DNA of 64,000 bases, taken from Anaerolineae bacterium. GTDB taxonomy: Bacteria > Chloroflexota > Anaerolineae > DRVO01. The DNA is taken from assembly GCA_013178015.1 (NCBI GenBank), contig JABLXR010000010.1:1-64000 (forward strand). The letters are read 5' to 3'. A program made the position numbers and the translations under genes. Positions 24,466 through 31,950 of the stretch are shown piece after piece (the first letter of the stretch is position 1; every line of letters starts with the position of its first letter). The notes under the pieces were generated by a model. It had not been told where the DNA came from. It did not search any database and saw nothing but the letters and a program-made list of their open reading frames with translations.

Positions 24466-26907
24466 ATGAGCGAGTGTCCCCTGGTGTCAGGCCTCTTCAG
24501 CGTGGAGGTGGAGGCCGGCAGACGGTCCCTCCGCCTTACTTCGCCCTCCTGGCCGGAAATGGCCCTCGAGGGTCTGGCGCCGGCACTCGTAGTAGACAGG
24601 GCCCCGCTGCAACCTACTGACCTGTCTGCCAGCCCCGGGCCGGAGCCCCTGCTGCGCTGGAGCTTCGCCCAGGCCGGCCTGGCGCTCGAGCAGCGCCTCC
24701 TGCCGGGGCAGGCTGGCCTACGGGTGGAGAGCCGCCTCTGCAACCTCCGCGCCGCGGAGCGCATTCTCAACCATGTAGCCCTCCTGGCCACTCCCGAGGC
24801 CCACCTGGGAAACCAAGACTGGGCGACCCGCATCCTGATCGAGGGGGGTTACCGCGCCTACGTCACCACCATCGCCGAGGCCCTGGGCACCCAGACGGAG
24901 GCAGAGGGAGAAGCCGGGTTCCAGCCGGGGCAGTCGGAGCGCCCCGCGGTGGAGCGCGCCATCGTCTCCCAGATGTTCAGCGTGATCTGCGGGCCAGGAG
25001 AAGGACGGGCCCTGCTGGCCGGGTTCGACAGCTTCCGCCGCTGGCTGGGTCAGGTGACCTACGCTCTGGACCACGGCCGGCTTCGCTGGACCCTCGGCTT
25101 CGACGGGGGTGACCTGCTGGTGCTCCCTAAGGAGGACCTGGAGCTGGAGAGCTTCGTCCTCACTACCGGTCCCGATGCCTGGGTGCTCCTGGAACACTTC
25201 GTCACTGAGGTGGCGCAGCGCAACAACATCACTGCCCTGGACCGGCCACCGGTGACCTGGTGCTCCTGGTACCCCTATCGCCTGGGGGTGAGCGAGGAGA
25301 GGGTCCTAGCTACGGCCGACGTTGCCGCCCAGCGGCTGCTCCCCCTGGGGCTGACCGCACTGCTCGTGGACCTGGGGTGGCAGCAAGATTACCTGCCCGC
25401 GTCCATCCGGGAGAACGACCAGTTCCCTCACCGCTTCGCCTGGCTCTCCCAGCGCCTGGCAGAGCGCCGCCTGAAGTTGGGGTGCTGGCTGGCTCCCTAC
25501 ACCGTTAGTGAGTTCGATCCTGTCTACCACCGCCACCCGGAGTGGCTCCTCTCTGACGGGCAGGGCCGGCCCAAGGCACTGGGCACCTGGTTCTGGACCC
25601 CGCATGGAAACACCTACGCCCTGGATCTGACCCACCCCGCCGCCCAGGACCACCTCAAGCACATGGTGGAGTCGCTGGCGGAACGGGGCGTCCGCTATCT
25701 GAAGAACGACTTCCTGGGCGGCGCTTCCAGCCCTCAGGCCCGCGGCCGCCATAATCCCCGGATGGTGGCCGGCGGCGGCATCGAGGCAGCCCGCCTGGGC
25801 TCCCAGATCATCACCGGCACCATGCGAGAGGCCGACCCGGAGGCACTTGTCCTGAGCGGCAACCCTCACGAGCCCGCCGGATTGGGCTACTACAACCTGC
25901 TCTACACCTGCATGGACACCGGCAACAGCGGCTTCGTGGGCTGGCGTCACCTGCGTGAGGTCTACACCACTACCGCCATCCACACGGTGAAGAACGGGCG
26001 CTGGGGCATCATCCAGCCCTCCTGCCTGGTGGTGGGGCCGCCGGGCACGCTGGAGGAGGCACGACTCCGGGCCACGGCCACCTTCCTCGCCGGCGGCCAG
26101 GTGGACATCGGCGACGACTTGACCACCCTGCCCGAGGAGCGCTGGCAGGTGCTCACCGCCACCCTGCCTCCCTTGGGGCGATCGGCCCGGCCGGTGGACC
26201 TGTTCCACCCGGTAGAGGTGCTCTCGGTGGACTACGAGGGCCTCTCCAGCGGCCGCAGAGGGGGTGCAGAGGCAGCCCCGCCGAAGGTAGGCCCCCGGGT
26301 GTGGCACCTGCCCCTGGAGCACGAGGGTGACCGCTGGCACCTGATGGCCCTTTTCGAGTACGACCCTCCCGAGCGCGACCGGAGCGGGCGATCGGACCTG
26401 ATTACCTGGTTTCGGGTGCCGATGCAGCGGCTGGGGCTGGACCCCAACGGGCGCTATTGGGTCTACGAGTTCTGGGGAGCGCAGTTCCTGGGCCACCTAC
26501 CCCGGTTGCGGTTGCCAGCCGCTTACGCTCACCCCGGAGACGCAGCCGCCTTGCTCCTTCCCGGCGACCCTGGCCTACTGGAGGTAGCCTTCTTCGGCCC
26601 TGCAGTCAAGCTACTGGTGATCCGGGAGGCACGCGAGTACCCCTGGCCCGTGGGCACCACCTTCCACCAGAGTGGTGGCACCGAGCTGAGTGGGATCACC
26701 TGGGACGAAGGAGCGCGGACCTTATCGGGCCGAGTGATGCGCCCGGCCGGCCAGCACGGCTCCATCACCCTGGCGGGAGCGCTCCCGGGAGAGCCCGCCA
26801 TCACCGTGAGCGGGCGAGCCGTCCCCTGGCGCCGAACGGTGCACGGGAGCCTCACCTTCGACGTCATCACCGAGGGCGACGTCACCCCCTGGGAGGTGCA
26901 CTGGTAG
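24466..26907 (+). CDS. GH36-type alpha-galactosidase
   Basis: An 813-aa glycoside hydrolase with family-36/melibiase layout: an N-terminal beta-supersandwich (about 1-260), then a TIM barrel starting VTWCSWYPYRLGVSEE with VDLGWQQDYLP, and a C-terminal beta domain. The nucleophile Asp is in RYLKNDFLGG near residue 413 (K-x-D motif). The second catalytic acid probably lies in the GNSGFVGWRHLREVY segment near 490. The ATG at 24466 has GGGAGG nine bases upstream; the longer frame to 24433 is less well supported. There is no signal peptide, so it should cleave alpha-galactosides in the cytoplasm. Together with beta-mannosidase and a sugar importer, this fits galactomannan-type oligosaccharide use, which is inference. 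Confidence 0.88.
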   Translation: MSECPLVSGLFSVEVEAGRRSLRLTSPSWPEMALEGLAPALVVDRAPLQPTDLSASPGPEPLLRWSFAQAGLALEQRLLPGQAGLRVESRLCNLRAAERILNHVALLATPEAHLGNQDWATRILIEGGYRAYVTTIAEALGTQTEAEGEAGFQPGQSERPAVERAIVSQMFSVICGPGEGRALLAGFDSFRRWLGQVTYALDHGRLRWTLGFDGGDLLVLPKEDLELESFVLTTGPDAWVLLEHFVTEVAQRNNITALDRPPVTWCSWYPYRLGVSEERVLATADVAAQRLLPLGLTALLVDLGWQQDYLPASIRENDQFPHRFAWLSQRLAERRLKLGCWLAPYTVSEFDPVYHRHPEWLLSDGQGRPKALGTWFWTPHGNTYALDLTHPAAQDHLKHMVESLAERGVRYLKNDFLGGASSPQARGRHNPRMVAGGGIEAARLGSQIITGTMREADPEALVLSGNPHEPAGLGYYNLLYTCMDTGNSGFVGWRHLREVYTTTAIHTVKNGRWGIIQPSCLVVGPPGTLEEARLRATATFLAGGQVDIGDDLTTLPEERWQVLTATLPPLGRSARPVDLFHPVEVLSVDYEGLSSGRRGGAEAAPPKVGPRVWHLPLEHEGDRWHLMALFEYDPPERDRSGRSDLITWFRVPMQRLGLDPNGRYWVYEFWGAQFLGHLPRLRLPAAYAHPGDAAALLLPGDPGLLEVAFFGPAVKLLVIREAREYPWPVGTTFHQSGGTELSGITWDEGARTLSGRVMRPAGQHGSITLAGALPGEPAITVSGRAVPWRRTVHGSLTFDVITEGDVTPWEVHW

Positions 26908-26925
26908 CCTGGCCGATCGGCCAGG
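26908..26925 (+). terminator. Palindromic hairpin after the alpha-galactosidase gene
   Basis: CCTGGCCGATCGGCCAGG is a perfect palindrome directly after the stop codon. There is no T-tract, so termination is uncertain. Confidence 0.5.
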
Positions 26926-27032
26926 GCAAAGACTCCCCGGGCCGGCAGTCGCAGAACTCCCCTCATGCCCGGCGTGTGCCGGGCTTCGTCGCGGTATCCT
27001 TCCTGGCGTAGAACTCGAACGGAGGTGCCGAG

Positions 27033-27464
27033 ATGAAGAAGTGGACGCTGATCGCGATCGGGCTAGTGGCGGTGCTGGGCCTGGCGGCCTGGATAGGCTA
27101 TCCGCAGCTCACCGGGGCCGCTCCCGCGAACACCACGCCCTCAGAGACGGTGGAGGCTTTCTACAGCTGGTACATCGGTCTCCCCATGGACCAGATCAAC
27201 ACCGCCTACAAGGACAGCGATTACCTGACCGAGGGCTTCGTACAGAAGGTGGAGCAGATCAGGGCTTCCTTCGACCGGGGCGGCTACGATCCCATCCTGC
27301 TGGCCCAGGACATACCCAACGAGGTGAAGGCGGTAGAGGAGACGGTTTCAGGGGACACAGCCCTGGTCAGGGTGGAGACCAGCTTCGCCGGGCACAGCTT
27401 CCTGGTGGAGTTGACCCAGGTGGGAGGCGAGTGGCGGATCAGCGACGTACGCCCCGCCAGGTAG
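27033..27464 (+). CDS. Small exported DUF3828-like protein
   Basis: A 143-aa protein with an N-terminal signal or anchor helix (KKWTLIAIGLVAVLGLAAWI). The mature part resembles DUF3828: PSETVEAFYSWYIGLPMDQ, YLTEGFVQKVEQIRASFD, then PILLAQDIPNEV and VELTQVGGEWRISDVR. The family fold is like SnoaL/NTF2 and often binds small ligands; no function is established. The ATG follows CGGAGGTGCCGAG. A strong terminator follows at 27488, so it is a single-gene unit. Confidence 0.82.
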   Translation: MKKWTLIAIGLVAVLGLAAWIGYPQLTGAAPANTTPSETVEAFYSWYIGLPMDQINTAYKDSDYLTEGFVQKVEQIRASFDRGGYDPILLAQDIPNEVKAVEETVSGDTALVRVETSFAGHSFLVELTQVGGEWRISDVRPAR

Positions 27465-27487
27465 GGTCTCATCCGCACGCGGGATTC

Positions 27488-27513
27488 GGAGCGGCTCCGA
27501 CGGGAGCCGCTCC
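27488..27513 (+). terminator. Rho-independent-type terminator
   Basis: GGAGCGGCTC and GAGCCGCTCC form a 10-bp stem around CGACGG, followed by CGCTTCTTTG, 24 bases after the stop. Confidence 0.75.
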
Positions 27514-27674
27514 CGCTTCTTTGCGGCCACCGGGAGCTCGCAGACAGCGGCCGTGGAGGAGAACGGGGCACCGGATGCTAGGCATCCGGGAGGCTCAGGA
27601 CCCCGGCGTGACCGAAGCGTGGTCGTTTGACCCTCTGGCCCTGCACCATCAGAATGCGCCATCCTTTGACGAGA

Positions 27675-27823
27675 TTCACCGCCGAGAACGCAGAGACCGC
27701 CGACTACCATACTGGGAGAGCGACCACGGACGCAGCAGAGGGAGGATGGTTAGGGCCAGAGCGGGCTCTTGCCTGTCTGCCGTAGCTATCAGTCCTCTGC
27801 GGCCTCCGCGATCTCGGCGGTGA
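27675..27823. mobile_element. Non-autonomous palindromic element (MITE-like)
   Basis: The ends are long imperfect inverted repeats: TTCACCGCCGAGAACGCAGA on the left, and on the right a sequence whose complement is CTCACCGCCGAGATCGCGGA. About 23 of 27 bases agree. The 149-bp unit has no reading frame and lies immediately before the SelA-like gene. Elements ending in CACCGC-x-GAGA-x-CGC-x-GAG recur in many environmental bacterial genomes. Here it may carry part of the promoter of the next gene. Confidence 0.65.
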
Positions 27824-27841
27824 GTGCCTTAAGGAGGGTGA

Positions 27842-28975
27842 GTGGACGTCTACGCTGAATTGGGTGTGACTCCCGTCATCAATGCTGCCGGCACCCTGAC
27901 CAACCTTGGCGGCTCCCTCATGCCACCCGAGGTGCTGGAGGCCATGGCCGCGGCGGCGCGCTCCTTCGTGGACATGGACCAGCTGCACCGGGCCGCCGGC
28001 CGGCGCATCGCCGAGCTGATCGGGGTGGAGGCCGCTCACGTCTGCGATGGCGCCGCCTCCGGCATCTCCCTCATGGCGGCCGCCTGCATGGCCGGCACCG
28101 ACCGGGAGAGGATCGCTCGGCTCCCCGATACCGCCGGCATGAGGAACCGCTTCGTGGTCCAAGCCTCCCACCGCAATCCCTTCGACCAGGCCCTCCGGGT
28201 GTCGGGAGGCGGCTTTGTCCAGATTGACGCGGACGCCGACCAACTGCGCCAGGCCGTGCGCCGGCCGGACGTGGCCGGCGTCTTCTACACCCATGCCTGG
28301 TTCTGCATGGGCCCGGCCCTGGAACTGGCCGAGGTAGCCGAGATCGCCCACCAGGCCGGGGTGCCCGTCATCGTGGACGCCGCGGCTGAGGTACCCCCGC
28401 CCGCCAACCTGACCCGGTTTGTGCGCGAGGGTGCCGACCTGGTGACCTTCAGCGGGGGCAAGGCCATCCGCGGCCCCCAGGCCAGTGGGATCATCCTGGG
28501 GCGGGCCGACCTGGTGGAGGCGTGCCGGCTGAACAACTCCCCCAACATGGGCATAGGCCGGCCCATGAAGGTGGGCAAGGAGGAGATCGTCGGGCTGGTG
28601 AAAGCGGTGGAGCTGTACCTCGGACGCGATCACGCCGGCGACGCCGGTCTGTGGGAGCGTCGCGTGCGGACCATCATCGCCGCCGTGAGCGACCTGCCCA
28701 CGGTGCGCGCCTGGCGTCAGCTCCCCTATGGCGTGGGTCAGCAGATCCCTCATGCCGCTGTGACCTGGGATGTGGAGACGGTGGGAGCCGATCACGTGGA
28801 GGTGATGCGCCGGCTACGCCAGGGCGACCCACCCATCGCGGTGCAGTACGTGAGCCCGGACAACTACCATTGGAGCACCTTCACCGAGCCCGAGCTGCGC
28901 CTACACCCTCACACCCTCCAGGAGGGCGAGGCGGAAGTGGTCGCCCGGCGCCTGCGAGAAGCGCTGGGCGGCTGA
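27842..28975 (+). CDS. SelA-like PLP-dependent enzyme
   Basis: A 377-aa fold-type I PLP enzyme related to selenocysteine synthase (SelA). Motifs: GVTPVINAAGTLTNLGGS at the start, CDGAASGISLMAAACMAG near 65-80, VDAAAEVPPP near 178, and the PLP lysine in TFSGGKAIRGPQASGI near 206. True SelA is ~460 aa with an N-terminal tRNA-binding part that is missing here. It is therefore more like D-glucosaminate-6-phosphate ammonia-lyase-type or other small-molecule lyases. Start: the GTG at 27842, after AAGGAGG. It lies directly downstream of the palindromic element. The substrate is probably an amino-sugar or sugar acid; this is inference. Confidence 0.83.
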   Translation: MDVYAELGVTPVINAAGTLTNLGGSLMPPEVLEAMAAAARSFVDMDQLHRAAGRRIAELIGVEAAHVCDGAASGISLMAAACMAGTDRERIARLPDTAGMRNRFVVQASHRNPFDQALRVSGGGFVQIDADADQLRQAVRRPDVAGVFYTHAWFCMGPALELAEVAEIAHQAGVPVIVDAAAEVPPPANLTRFVREGADLVTFSGGKAIRGPQASGIILGRADLVEACRLNNSPNMGIGRPMKVGKEEIVGLVKAVELYLGRDHAGDAGLWERRVRTIIAAVSDLPTVRAWRQLPYGVGQQIPHAAVTWDVETVGADHVEVMRRLRQGDPPIAVQYVSPDNYHWSTFTEPELRLHPHTLQEGEAEVVARRLREALGG

Positions 28976-28977
28976 GG

Positions 28978-29091
28978 GAATGGAACGTTGTTGCCGATGG
29001 GGGAGTGGTTCTGGATGACCAGAGTGATCCCCTGGTCCTCGGCCGCCGCGGCCGCTTCCCGCGCCATCTCGATCACCCACTGGATCTGCTG
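28978..29091 (-). pseudogene. Fragment of a sugar isomerase/epimerase-type TIM-barrel gene
   Basis: Reading leftward from the UroD-family stop codon, about 36 codons remain open and spell QQIQWVIEMAREAAAAAEDQ and then GITLVIQNHSPIGNN. This is the mid-barrel segment of AP-endonuclease-2/xylose isomerase-like sugar isomerases (WxIE...AxxxGxxLxxQNH). It has no start, no C-terminal half, and is in frame with the neighbour. It looks like the leftover of a deleted gene that once followed the UroD-family gene. Confidence 0.55.
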
Positions 29092-30243
29092 CTACCGGTT
29101 CTGCTCGATGGTCTCCAGCAGAGTCATCACGTTGTCTATGGGGGTGTGAGGCACGAAGTAGTTCGAAGTGCCCACGATGACGCCGCTGCTTGCCTTGGCC
29201 ACCTCCAGAGCCCGCAGGGCCTCCTCTACGATCTGCTCCTTGGTGCCCAGATGGACGGTGTGGGAGCTGATGTTGCCGATGAGGATCAGTTTGGGATAGC
29301 GCTCTCGCAGCCGGGCCAGGTCCATCCCCGCCCGGCCATCTATCTCGAAGTAGCCGTCCACGGCACCAGTTCCGAACATCATGTCCGCTACCGGCCAGAG
29401 GTCCCCGTCGCTGGCGAAGAAGTGCAGGCCGCCGTGCTGGTGGCAGATCTCGGTTACCTTGCGGAACCGGGGCAGAAAGACCTCCTGCAGCAGACGGGGA
29501 CTGAACATAGGCCCCTCGTTGGAGGCGAAGTCGGTGCCACCCCAGAAGTGAGTGAAGCCCAGAGGGCTCAGGAAGGCCACATTGCGCCGTGCCGTCTCCA
29601 CCTGGGCATCCAGCAACCGCTCGATCAGGTCGGGCCGGAGGAGCAGGGCCTCCAGCCAGATCTCGATGCCGCGCAGGGGCACGCCCATCCCCACCCCGCC
29701 CACCCGGATCTCGTATTGGTCTCCCAGCTCTCGTTTGGCCCGTCGCTCGAAGTCGTAGCCCTCCTCCGTGGGCTGGTCGCGGCTCAGCGACTCCTCCATC
29801 TGCTGGATCTCCCGCTCGATGGTATCGAAGGTGGCCTCCGGGCGGGGCTTGTAGTAGACGATGTCGCACTGCTCGCTGCCCGGGTCGTACTTGAGCACCC
29901 GCCAGTCCTCCTCCGGGCCGTACTCGCAAAGGAAGGTGTTGTCGTCTATCTTGCGGGTAGGCTTGCGGTTGTAGCGCCAGTAAGAGGGGCGGATGATGTC
30001 GTTGCCCGCAGCTATGGCTACAGCGACGGCGTCTTGGTAGGAACGCTCCAGGAACTCGGCGTGAGCGTCGGGCCCCTTCCAGAGGGCGGTGGCCTCGCGC
30101 CACTGCTGGATGCCTCCGCCCACGTAAGCCTCCCGACCAATGAGGGCGCTGGCCACATCGGAGGAGAAGCCGATGTGGTGGATGGGTACCTTGTCCGTCT
30201 TCTGGAACTGGAATGCCGCCAGCACTCGTTCCCGAGGAGTCAT
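29092..30243 (-). CDS. Uroporphyrinogen decarboxylase (URO-D) family protein
   Basis: A 383-aa protein of the URO-D superfamily starting at the ATG at 30243 (AGGAGCGG seven bases upstream). It opens with MTPRERVLAAFQFQKTDKVP, the classic family start (T-x-R-E-R-x-x-A). It ends with a TIM-barrel pattern HFFASDGDLWPVADMMFGTG, then LIGNISSHTVHLGTKEQIVEEAL. True HemE has GxRxP-type arginines for the porphyrin that I do not see. Members of this wider group often act as corrinoid methyltransferases or have sugar-related neighbours. It shares an operon-like position with the TIM-barrel remnant, suggesting catabolism rather than heme synthesis. Function uncertain. Confidence 0.85.
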   Translation of the reverse strand: MTPRERVLAAFQFQKTDKVPIHHIGFSSDVASALIGREAYVGGGIQQWREATALWKGPDAHAEFLERSYQDAVAVAIAAGNDIIRPSYWRYNRKPTRKIDDNTFLCEYGPEEDWRVLKYDPGSEQCDIVYYKPRPEATFDTIEREIQQMEESLSRDQPTEEGYDFERRAKRELGDQYEIRVGGVGMGVPLRGIEIWLEALLLRPDLIERLLDAQVETARRNVAFLSPLGFTHFWGGTDFASNEGPMFSPRLLQEVFLPRFRKVTEICHQHGGLHFFASDGDLWPVADMMFGTGAVDGYFEIDGRAGMDLARLRERYPKLILIGNISSHTVHLGTKEQIVEEALRALEVAKASSGVIVGTSNYFVPHTPIDNVMTLLETIEQNR

Positions 30244-30581
30244 GTGCCGCTCCTGAGGCCGTAGTCTGAGGCGTCCCGGTCTAGTGCGGGCGCGCCAAGA
30301 CCATCCTACCAGCACTGGAGCTCGCCGTCACGTGAGCGGCAGCAATAGCAGGGCGAGCGCATTTGGGGCGTCGCCGGTCCCTCTCTACTGCTCATCATCT
30401 GAAGAACACGCGCACGCGCGAGGGGGCCGGACAGGCCCCTCTGCGCCTGCGCCCGAACTTCTCCTGCTGTGGAGATTCGGAAGCTACGCCCGATCACCTG
30501 GGAGAGGGAGACACCAACGACACGGGGCCGCCCGGCTGTCTCCCGATCGGCCTAGTCGTCCCTTCCCGATCAGCGGTGAGG
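30244..30581. other. Intergenic, one weak hairpin
   Basis: No gene. A short stem GGGGCC/GGCCCC around GGACA (30423-30439) could end the TolB-type transcript arriving from the right. Near it, ACGCGCACGCGCGAG loosely resembles the palindromic repeat core at 36898. Confidence 0.4.
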
Positions 30582-31682
30582 TCAGCGTCCCATCCACAGC
30601 GGCCTGAGGTCGTACCCCGGAGCGCTGGTCAGCCGGCGCAGGCCGGAGCCGTCAGCGCCCACCACGTAGACGTCCCACTCTCCATCGAGGCCGGCGGCGA
30701 AGGCGATCTCAGCCCCGTCGGGGGACCAGCTCGGCTGCATCTGCCAGCCGAGGGCCTCGTCGGTCAGTCTCCACTCCCGTCCAAGGTGCGCGTCGGCGAC
30801 GTAGATGGCGAAGCCCCCATCGCGATCGGAGGAGAAGGCAATTCGGGTCCCGTCCGGCGACCAGCAGGGCTCTGTGTCCACCGATCGGCTCTCCGTCAGC
30901 TTCCTCAGGCCGCTGCCGTCGGCGTACATGGTGTAGATGGCGGTGACCATGTCCCAGTCAGAGACGAAGGCGATCTGCTTCCCGTCCGGCGACCAACGAG
31001 GCCACTCGCTCCGCGCCCCTAGGTCGGTGAGGCGCCGAAGGTCGCTGCCGTCCGCCTGTACCACCCAGATCTCCGATCGCCTTCCGGACAGCGAGGCGAA
31101 AGCGATCCGCGACCCGTCGGGCGACCACAACGGCTGCATGTCCCAGCGGAGGCCGTCGCTCAACTGACGCAGGTCGGTTCCGTCGAAGCCAACGGCGACA
31201 ATGCCGGCGTTCGCCTTCGATGCCGACATGAACGCGATGCTCTCGCCATCCGGTGACCAGCAGGGAGCCATCTCCCAGGCATTCCCGCTGGTGGTCAGGT
31301 TGCGCCCACCGGTGCCATCGGCATTCATGACCAGCACCTCGTAGTCGGTGCCACCTTCGCCGCCGTGCCTGGCCGTGAAGGCGATCCGCGACCCGTCAGG
31401 CGAGACTGCCACTCCGTGGGCCTCTTCCAGTGCAGCCGTGAGCTGGCGCTGGTCGCCGCCATCGGGGTCCATGGAGTATACGGCCAGGGCGCCATCACGG
31501 TCGGACACGAAGGCGATGCGATGCCCTGGCCCGGCCTCGACCATGGCGCTATCGTGGGCCTCTGCCTGCACGTGGGCCACCAGCCCGAGAGAGGCAGGGC
31601 CGGGCTCGTCGGCCCCGCGCGCGCAACAGGGCACGAGCAGGATCACGGTGAGCAGCGCTGCCAGTCTGGAGAACCTAGCCAT
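30582..31682 (-). CDS. TolB-type beta-propeller lipoprotein
   Basis: A 366-aa exported protein. The signal peptide ends in a lipobox-like ILLVPCC, so it is probably anchored as a lipoprotein. The rest is about seven repeats of the PD40/TolB type, each with WSPDG-x-x-IAF-x-S (for example PLWSPDGSRIAFASLSG, PCWSPDGTRIAFSSDRDG, PSWSPDGAEIAFAAG), which would close a seven-bladed propeller. There is no peptidase or DNA-binding domain. It resembles TolB, but there are no tol-pal genes nearby, so a role as a general binding or scaffold protein is more likely. It reads leftward, divergent from the BTAD regulator, with 268 bases between. Confidence 0.83.
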   Translation of the reverse strand: MARFSRLAALLTVILLVPCCARGADEPGPASLGLVAHVQAEAHDSAMVEAGPGHRIAFVSDRDGALAVYSMDPDGGDQRQLTAALEEAHGVAVSPDGSRIAFTARHGGEGGTDYEVLVMNADGTGGRNLTTSGNAWEMAPCWSPDGESIAFMSASKANAGIVAVGFDGTDLRQLSDGLRWDMQPLWSPDGSRIAFASLSGRRSEIWVVQADGSDLRRLTDLGARSEWPRWSPDGKQIAFVSDWDMVTAIYTMYADGSGLRKLTESRSVDTEPCWSPDGTRIAFSSDRDGGFAIYVADAHLGREWRLTDEALGWQMQPSWSPDGAEIAFAAGLDGEWDVYVVGADGSGLRRLTSAPGYDLRPLWMGR

Positions 31683-31874
31683 CGGGGACCTCCTTGTCGG
31701 CGCTAGCCCGGCCTCATCTCATCGCGGCGACCTCCTGCCGGGATGCCCGATGGTGCCAGGCCCCGGGGCCTCTCCGGATCGCCGCTGTCCTTAGGTTCGC
31801 CGGGTGTGAACCTGGCCCCAGCATGGCAGTAAGGAGTTGCCAGAAGGCTTCGGGAGCGCTGCGTAACCGCTGCG

Positions 31875-31903
31875 TTGATGTAATCGGCCAGAGGGTGTAT
31901 ACA
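31875..31903 (+). promoter_or_regulatory. Promoter of the BTAD-AAA-TPR regulator
   Basis: TTGATG and TATACA with a 17-base spacer; transcription would begin near 31910, leaving a leader of about 40 nt. Confidence 0.55.
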
Positions 31904-31950
31904 GGACTTGCCGCGCAGCGGTCGCCGGCCGTCGTCCGAGGAGGATGGAC

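Noticed and set aside
25306-26496. 396-codon minus-strand frame inside the alpha-galactosidase gene
   Set aside because: It is a shadow of the GH36 coding strand without any recognisable domain or ribosome site.
28522-30264. 580-codon plus-strand frame across the SelA-like and UroD-like genes
   Set aside because: It runs through two genes of known families in another frame and strand and shows no motif.
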